This document shows, in pieces, positions 57,868 to 64,000 of a stretch of DNA of 64,000 bases; position 1 is the stretch's first letter, and each line of letters opens with the position of its first letter. The DNA comes from Paramecium tetraurelia (lineage: Eukaryota > Ciliophora > Oligohymenophorea > Peniculida > Parameciidae). The notes under the pieces are model-generated. The model saw nothing but the letters and a program-made list of their open reading frames with translations. It was not told the origin of the DNA and did no database searches. Position numbers and translations under genes: made by a program. The stretch lies in assembly GCF_000165425.1 (NCBI RefSeq), contig NW_001798982.1, positions 195,369 through 259,368 on the forward strand, given 5' to 3'.

Positions 57868-60800
57868 ATGAATAATTCAACTTCCTCATAGCAAATTGAA
57901 CCAAAGAATAAGCCTCTCATACAGGATCATTCCAACATTTTCTAAATAGAAAAGCGATCAACTTCAAAGATGTTTTGGAACAAGAGAGTAATTCAATTAT
58001 CGAATGGCATGCTTAGTTATTTCAAAGTTCCAAAATGTAAGTTAAAATTTGATTTATGAAAAATAGAGTTGAATGAATTAAATAAGATGCAGCCCAAGAT
58101 ATCAGTGATAATAGAGAATATATTATACATAGGACCTCCAGAAAAAGCAAAAAAGTAAAATTCAATAGAAATAACATTCATGGCTAAAGATGCAATATTC
58201 CCTTCTAAAGTGAAAAATAGGAGCACAAACATTAGTGTTAACAGTAGTTATGGAAGAGACTTGATGGCTGCTCAACAGCCAATAGTAATCACAAAGAAGA
58301 AGGAAATCATAATTTGGGAAATTGCATTTTCAAAGCCAGAGATTTTAAAAGAGTTCACTCAAATAATTGATAAAGTGAAACATCCAGAAAAATATCAATA
58401 ATAAGAATAATCATTGCCAAGATAGTTTTAGCAATCATTACCTTAACAGCCATCTTCATAATAATCCGAAATAATAAAACAGAAAAGCAGTATTCAATAA
58501 CAATTAGATACCAATGAGAAAGAGAATTAATAAAGGGAAGTTCAACAGATTTAGTTATAATTAGAAAAATAAAGGTCTGAATAACAATAAAAGTAGGAAG
58601 AACTATAAACCTAGTTGCAAAAAGAGAAGGAGATTCATTAGACCGAATTGAGGAGTAGAATAGAGAAGGAGTAGTACTTAGAACAAGAAAACTAAATTTT
58701 ATAGAAGAAGATTGAGGAATAAACAAAATAAGAATAGTTGTTATTGAATAAGGAAGAATAAAAGAAAAATTTACTTAGGAATAGAATCAAGACTGCTTGG
58801 AATTATAATTATTTACAAGCTATAGAATTAGCTAATATGAAGGATCCTAAAACTATAGAGGAATGTATCACAAATAGTTTTGTGTTGCATGAATCAATTG
58901 GAAGAATGAGAGATCATGCGATGGATGTTTGTTAAACTATTATTGATGAATTATGTTTGCCTAATTAAATGAAAACGATTAAGCCTACAGATTGTTTAAA
59001 TGAGGATAAATACATAATGTATAGTTAACAGGATAATACCATTGATTTTGGAGATGATTTCTATAGTTATGATGGATTATTCATTAAATTGTCATTCTGT
59101 CAATTGAAATCTCAGGAAATTCATACTCAATAGGGGAAGTAAGAGATTTAAATTTATGAAGAGTCTCAACTCAAAGCTTTGGGGAATGGTATTTATTAAT
59201 AATATTCAAGATAGAATTTCGGTATTTGTCTTTATTAGCTGAATAGATTGAACTATTGATTTAGGAAGAAAACAATTACCCTTTGAGGGTTCCACTCTCT
59301 TGTATAATAGATTACAAAGGAATTAGAGCATTTGTTTTAGCAGTTCCTCCAATTGATGATTCAACTTTAATTCATGGTCCAACCTTTGATGGTTAATTTG
59401 TAACAAACAATGCAATCTAACAATATATGAATTAAATAAGTATCAGATTAAATCTGAAATAACATAAGTTTTTTGAAGATGAGATGATTAGTAATGTGAT
59501 ACCAATGAGTTTATTTTAGGAAGTCCATAAAATCAACAAAGATTACATCGAATTAAGATGGATAGAAAATGAATAGAATATCAATGAATTCCCACCTTAG
59601 AATCTATCTTTATATTATCTATTAAAATGTGGAGATTTGATGCCTGTTATTCTATTAGAAAATGTTTAAAACACATCCAGATTGAGACCAGAACTCGTAA
59701 GAAATTGGAACCAAGCCTTTAAATTCTGATGCCTATTTGAAATAGATCCAAGCTCTTTGAAACAGAAGCAGATTATAATGAATTAAAGTAAGCATCTAAC
59801 TGTCTGCAAAATTTAACTATTACATGACTTGATTACCAAATTTGAATCCCTTGAATTTCTACCAATTGATTCAAATCAATTAAGTGAACAATTACACCAA
59901 TTGGGTATCAACATTAAATATATTGGCAAAATTTGTTAGATGTGTTAATTATAACATATTAAGGATCTATGTGTATGCGATATGATCAGCAGAGTTTGCA
60001 AAAAAGTGTTGAGGAATAATGTAGCAGATTTAATGAAAAATCTTAAATATTAGTTATCTCAAAAATTACAGAGTGATCAATCTAATATTTTGGAGTTTTC
60101 CATGATCTAAGAATTAAATACTAAAGATGTTTAAGACATCAAAATTATATTAGAATTGTCATCTAAATTGATAAACGAAAGTTGTCTGGACTTTTTGAAT
60201 CTACTATTAGGTGTTGGAAAAGAATCTGACATATTTTGGATTTAAATCATTTAAAAATAGATTTGGTATGATTATTCATATAATCTTGATGTTACTTCTA
60301 GATATTCAATTTAATACAAAGGAATGTTGCTATATTGTCTACAATAGTAGTGCGATATATCCTTTACCATTTCCCCAGCCTTAATCAACGGGATGTTTAA
60401 GGAATCCTTCCCTTTAAAAGAAAAACCTCAATTCAATGTCCAATCCAAGGCTTATTAATTGAATACATCAAAAATAGCTAGAAAATCGAAGAGGAGAAAT
60501 ATAATGAATCAGGAATAGTTATTTTAATCTATCAAATGGTCTTTGGAATTATGTCTTATACGCAAAGAAGGAGATGAGGTCTTCGCTAACCTTTTATGCG
60601 AGGAGAGCTGTGAGAATGCTAATAAAGCCTTATGTTTTACTAAGCCTGGCCATCCTAGTCAAATTAAGCCCTTGTTGTAAATCATATAGACTAACATGGA
60701 CAACCTAGAAACAGCCCTTTAATACTTTGAATAGATTCTCTAAATACTAGATTCCTACTTTGGATCTTCACATCCTTATTATTTTATCATTTACTCTATT

Positions 60801-61274
60801 TTTGGACATTATCTAAAGGAAAGCGGGTATTTCAATGACACCTTGAATTTATACGAAAGTGCATTGCAATGTGCCATCCGCTTATTTCAGAGTCATCCTT
60901 GCATAGCTGATATCTATTCAGATATTGGTTAATTGCACTTTTACAAAAAGGACTATGATAACGCATCTGTCAATTACAACAAGGCAATTTCAATTTACGA
61001 GAAATGCAATCAATATTAATCCTTTAAGTATGCCAATATCCTTTTGCTTTAAGGACAACTGCTCTACAATCAATAACAAAATGAATAGGCAAGTGGGTAG
61101 GTGGAAACTGCCATAGACATATTGTATCAATTTGAATATTCCTAAACAGATCTCCTGATTGAAGCAATCAAGTTGCTTATTCAGATTTGCATTTCATAGA
61201 ATAATTAGGGTAAAACCAACTAATTGAACTTGCAACTCCAACTCCTGTAGATGAGACACTCTATTATGCAATGA
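57868..61274 (+). CDS. PH-domain, CLU-like, TPR protein (clustered-mitochondria family) with a damaged segment
   Basis: CLU proteins are cytoplasmic, bind mRNAs of mitochondrial proteins and affect mitochondrial distribution. The start MNNSTSSQQIEPKNK leads to a PH-like N terminus (KMFWNKRVIQLSNGMLSYFK; intron 58037-58066, 30 nt) and a Gln-rich coiled coil. The CLU core begins around HESIGRMRDHAMDVCQTI. A 26-nt intron (59189-59214) joins LKALGN to EFRYLSLLAEQIELL; then come VPLSCIIDYKGIRAFVLAV, LRPELVRN and HQLGINIKYIGKICQ. TPR-like helices near the C terminus include SHPCIADIYSDIGQLHFYKK. Between LRPELV and LITKFESLEF the frame contains a TGA (59727-59729) and may carry three successive +1 shifts, described in the findings. 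It ends at TGA 61272-61274, about 1,115 residues. Confidence 0.75.
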
Positions 61275-61375
61275 GATTATATAATTCATACTTTATATAT
61301 ATATATTTATAGATTTTACTAGAACATCAGACAGAATTACAATTATAATATTAATTTAAATTTGAAATAAGTGCG

Positions 61376-62286
61376 ATGAGATTTCACTTCGATCCAAACA
61401 ATGCTAATAGAATTAAGTAGTAACAACAAGATAAACAGCAGAAGTAGCCAAAAATAGAATTACCAGACTCTTAAAATATGGCCCAAACAATTTCGGTGGA
61501 ATTGCCAAATGAAAATTCAAATATGGTAATCTCAAATTAAATTCAGGAAGTACATTCAGGCAATGATTAATAGAGATTACCATCAGAATTGAATAAAAAC
61601 TTCTATGAACCCAAGGAAACATGGGAGAAATTACCCGATTATCCCTTGGTTTACTAAGATCTGAAGGTTCCTGAATGCAATCAAAATGAAATATATCTCG
61701 CCTTATACGAATAATGTTTTAATGAGGAAATTGCAAAATTCAAAGAACATTATTCATCATATAAGGAACTAATTTTTTACTGCGAAAAAATGCAAACGAT
61801 GATGAACTAGTTTCTTACAAAGGAGAGACTAATGAAGGAGAAATATTGCCAGCCCACTCAAAAGGACTTGCCCTATCTTATCAAGAAATTAGAGTATCAA
61901 TAGCAGATTAAAGAGTATGAAAAGTCAATTGAGAAATTCATCAAAGCACAGTCAAAAATCAAACTCATTTTACAGAATGACATCTAACAACATGTCAGTA
62001 TACAAATGATTAATCATATCTCTTATGATTAATCTTCGAATCATGAGATATTTCATCAAAGAATAAATGAGTTCTTGGAAAAAAATTAAAATTTAAAAGA
62101 ACAACTACTGGAGAGAACCACCTAACACGTATAAATTTCAATTAATCTAATTAGTTCGTGAAGTTATCGAATGATAGCAAGAGAATATAGGAGGAGAATA
62201 AGGAAATTTAAAGACAAATTTAGATGTTTGAATAAAATTTAGGAAAAAATACAGATTAATTTTAAGTTTTGAATTGTTTCATTTGA
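61376..62286 (+). CDS. Coiled-coil protein, unknown
   Basis: About 295 residues. The start MRFHFDPNNANRIKQQQQDK is Gln-rich. A conserved-looking block follows (NKNFYEPKETWEKLPDYPLV, QDLKVPECNQNEIYLALYEQ), then a long helix with YLIKKLEYQQQIKEYEKSIE and FHQRINEFLEKNQNLKEQLL. A 25-nt intron near 62130-62154 joins ERTTQH to FVKLSNDSKRIQEENKEI; without it the frame ends early. The gene ends NCFI at TGA 62284-62286, overlapping the last 8 nt of the convergent membrane-protein gene. No family recognised. Confidence 0.7.
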
Positions 62287-64000
62287 ATTCTAATTATGTA
62301 CTATTAACATTCATTGGGCTTTCATTTTGCATTATTTAATTAATTTCAATTGATGCTCTAAACATACTTGACCCAGCAAAGTTTATGACTTTGGTTGAGG
62401 CGTACTCTTCATAAGTTTCCATCTGGGATACCTTCAAAGAGGTGAGACAATTAAAGAAAACTGAAAGGAAAAGTGTCGAGATGATGATTATCAAAAGGAT
62501 CGAAATCTTGCTCAGTTAATATGAAGAAATGACGCACATTCCATCCAGCATCTTATTTAAATCTTCCTATTTTTATTAATAACAATAACTACTTTCATAA
62601 ATGTACAATTTGTAGCCTTAAGTAGACTACTCAAATTGGACAGCGTTTTTTGATAGACATCAGTAAAATCTGAATGATTCTAAATATACTGATAAACTTT
62701 CTAATTCAAATCTAAGTTTTAGGAAACAAATTAAGATTCTAATAATTGCATCTTAATCCATCCTTGAGCCTGTATTTGATAATGCATTTTTAATTTTTAG
62801 AACAGATCCTATTAATCCCAACAAGAGGCTGAACTTGCTGTGATCAAATAAGAGGGATGCCAACACATCTATGAATTATTGAGATCCCCACTCCTTTTTG
62901 GAGTAGATTAATCCGAACATCTTGTGACTTATACTTCTGCGCAGTTCTCAGTGTTTTTGAATGAGTTAAACTCATCAATAACTTTTTGGAACTCCTCCTT
63001 CTCAGTAAAGTTTAAATCTATAAAAGTGCCATCTACAATTGAAGATATAGTCTGAGAGTTATTATTCAATTTCTATAGATATAACGTCTGATTAGAATTG
63101 AGTCTTTCTATTTCCTATAAGACATCGCTTTCACTATTGATGTAGTTTCTGATATCTTTGAGTCTTGAAATCAAGTTTAGTTAACTATAAATGTTTCCAT
63201 CGCCATAAAGACAAGAGTGAATAGTTTGTTTAGTTTATGGGAATTCAATGATGTTTTAGTTTTCAAAAAACTTTTCATTATTGGTAATGCCATCAAAGTA
63301 TATACATAGCTCTTTGGATAATTGAGAGTTGGAATACAAGAAGAAATTGATGATTGATATTCCAGCCAGGATAATATTGCATAAGAACCAGAGGATATCT
63401 ATATACTTTCTAATCTTCAGATGCTTGTTTATCAAAAATCCAAGCCACAAAACGATTTGAATAAAATTGAAAAGCATTAAGGCAATTAATAAGCCGTTAA
63501 TTGATTTTGAGTAATAGTTCATATCATCAGTTACTTGTTGATGGAAATCAATAAGTAATTAAGCATAGTTTAGAATTTAATTGTTAATGGATGATAACTG
63601 TTACTTGGCTTTAGCGAATAAAGATGTTAATTTGGAATCCCTAAGAGTCAGTGATGAATTCTCCAAAGACCCAAATCTTAGCAATATGTTCCCAAAATAG
63701 TCTTGGATCTCATCCACTTAACTTGTTAAATAGATTCCACTTTCTTCTTTCTTGATTAGATCATATTATGCAAGATATGTAAGGTAATTTTCATTGTCCT
63801 TTGTAGACAATAAGAAATCTATCTATAAATTATATATAATAAGATATGTACAATCTTCGATTTCGAGAAATAAGACTCGGCAGCTGAGATGGTATTAGTT
63901 CCATTCGAGGATAATTTGATGGGAAGAGGAGATTTAGGCTGGTTTCTCTTAAGTCTATTATTAATGGTAGATATACTTGTCATTAAATTCAATAACTTCT
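62279..64000 (-). CDS. Polytopic membrane protein, 3' part (5' end beyond window)
   Basis: The minus-strand frame is open from the window edge to TGA 62281-62279, about 565 residues. It begins within a hydrophilic region (EVIEFNDKYIYHQQQT, LEIEDCTYLIIYNLQIDF). Two adjacent membrane segments follow: KSINGLLIALMLFNFIQIVL and IDILWFLCNIILAGISIINF. A Cys-containing ectodomain of about 300 residues comes next (CLYGDGNIYSQLNLI, NCAEVQVTRCSDQS, MCWHPSYLITASSASCW). After a 26-nt intron near 62.52-62.55 kb is a last membrane helix, SKISILLIIIISTLFLSVFF. The pattern of hydrophobic pairs around a large coiled and Cys-bearing loop recalls the prominin or tweety type, but no motif proves it. It shares 8 nt with its convergent neighbour. 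Confidence 0.65.

Noticed and set aside
1-64000. tRNA genes, CRISPR arrays, transposons or telomeric repeats
   Set aside because: Scanned by eye for T-loop and acceptor patterns, regular direct repeats, transposase motifs and G/T-rich telomere runs; none was convincing. A covariance-model search would be needed to exclude small RNAs.

Overview
This window looks like macronuclear DNA of a ciliate, almost certainly a Paramecium of the aurelia type. The sequence shows three things. It is strongly AT-rich. Every recognisable gene reads through TAA and TAG, always where glutamine fits, and ends only at TGA (genetic code 6). Almost every coding region is broken by introns of about 21-32 nt running GT...AG. 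Genes are packed tightly on both strands, with gaps often of only 50-250 nt. A standard-code ORF search shreds all of these genes, so the models here were rebuilt by hand: frames and splice sites come from keeping protein motifs in frame, not from cDNA.

Layout. 0-0.14 kb: last codons of a RING-like protein. 0.16-4.3 kb (minus): a two-domain adenylyl cyclase of the soluble ADCY10 type with a P-loop region. 4.5-16.7 kb (plus): four tandem paralogous hybrid histidine kinases; the fourth has lost its phospho-acceptor histidine and its ATP-binding boxes but keeps its receiver domain. 16.7-18.4 kb: a TM9SF (nonaspanin) protein whose ATG overlaps the stop of kinase 4. 18.6-32 kb: a stretch rich in candidate ciliary and cytoskeletal proteins (two SHIPPO/PGP-repeat proteins, several coiled-coil proteins, an AGC-like kinase). 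32-38.4 kb (minus): one giant cell-surface receptor-like protein with a beta-rich ectodomain, a furin-like Cys-rich region, several membrane spans and a long Gln-rich cytoplasmic tail. 38.5-40.4 kb: an unusual island of short TGA-interrupted reading frames. 40.5-46.3 kb: a small unknown gene, an apyrase/CD39, a short-chain dehydrogenase, ribosomal protein L37 and a rhomboid protease. 46.4-50.3 kb: a MORN-like repeat protein and a Gln-rich coiled-coil protein. 50.5-52 kb: a DHHC palmitoyltransferase and a small hidden gene. 52.4-57.5 kb: an RCC1-TKL kinase fusion, a small Cys-containing protein and a DZIP1/Iguana-like protein. 57.9-64 kb: a PH-CLU-TPR protein with a damaged segment, a coiled-coil protein and the 3' part of a polytopic membrane protein; the last two overlap tail to tail.

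How they work together. The left third is dominated by signalling: cAMP synthesis beside a family of membrane two-component kinases sharing one architecture. Several middle and right-hand genes (SHIPPO, DZIP1-like, MORN-like, RCC1-kinase, coiled coils) fit cilia and cortex, as expected for a heavily ciliated cell, but clustering by function is inference. Nothing here looks like a mobile element, CRISPR array or tRNA gene. The main curiosities are the degenerate histidine kinase, two genes with apparent 1-nt lesions, the interrupted-ORF island and the very tight gene overlaps.
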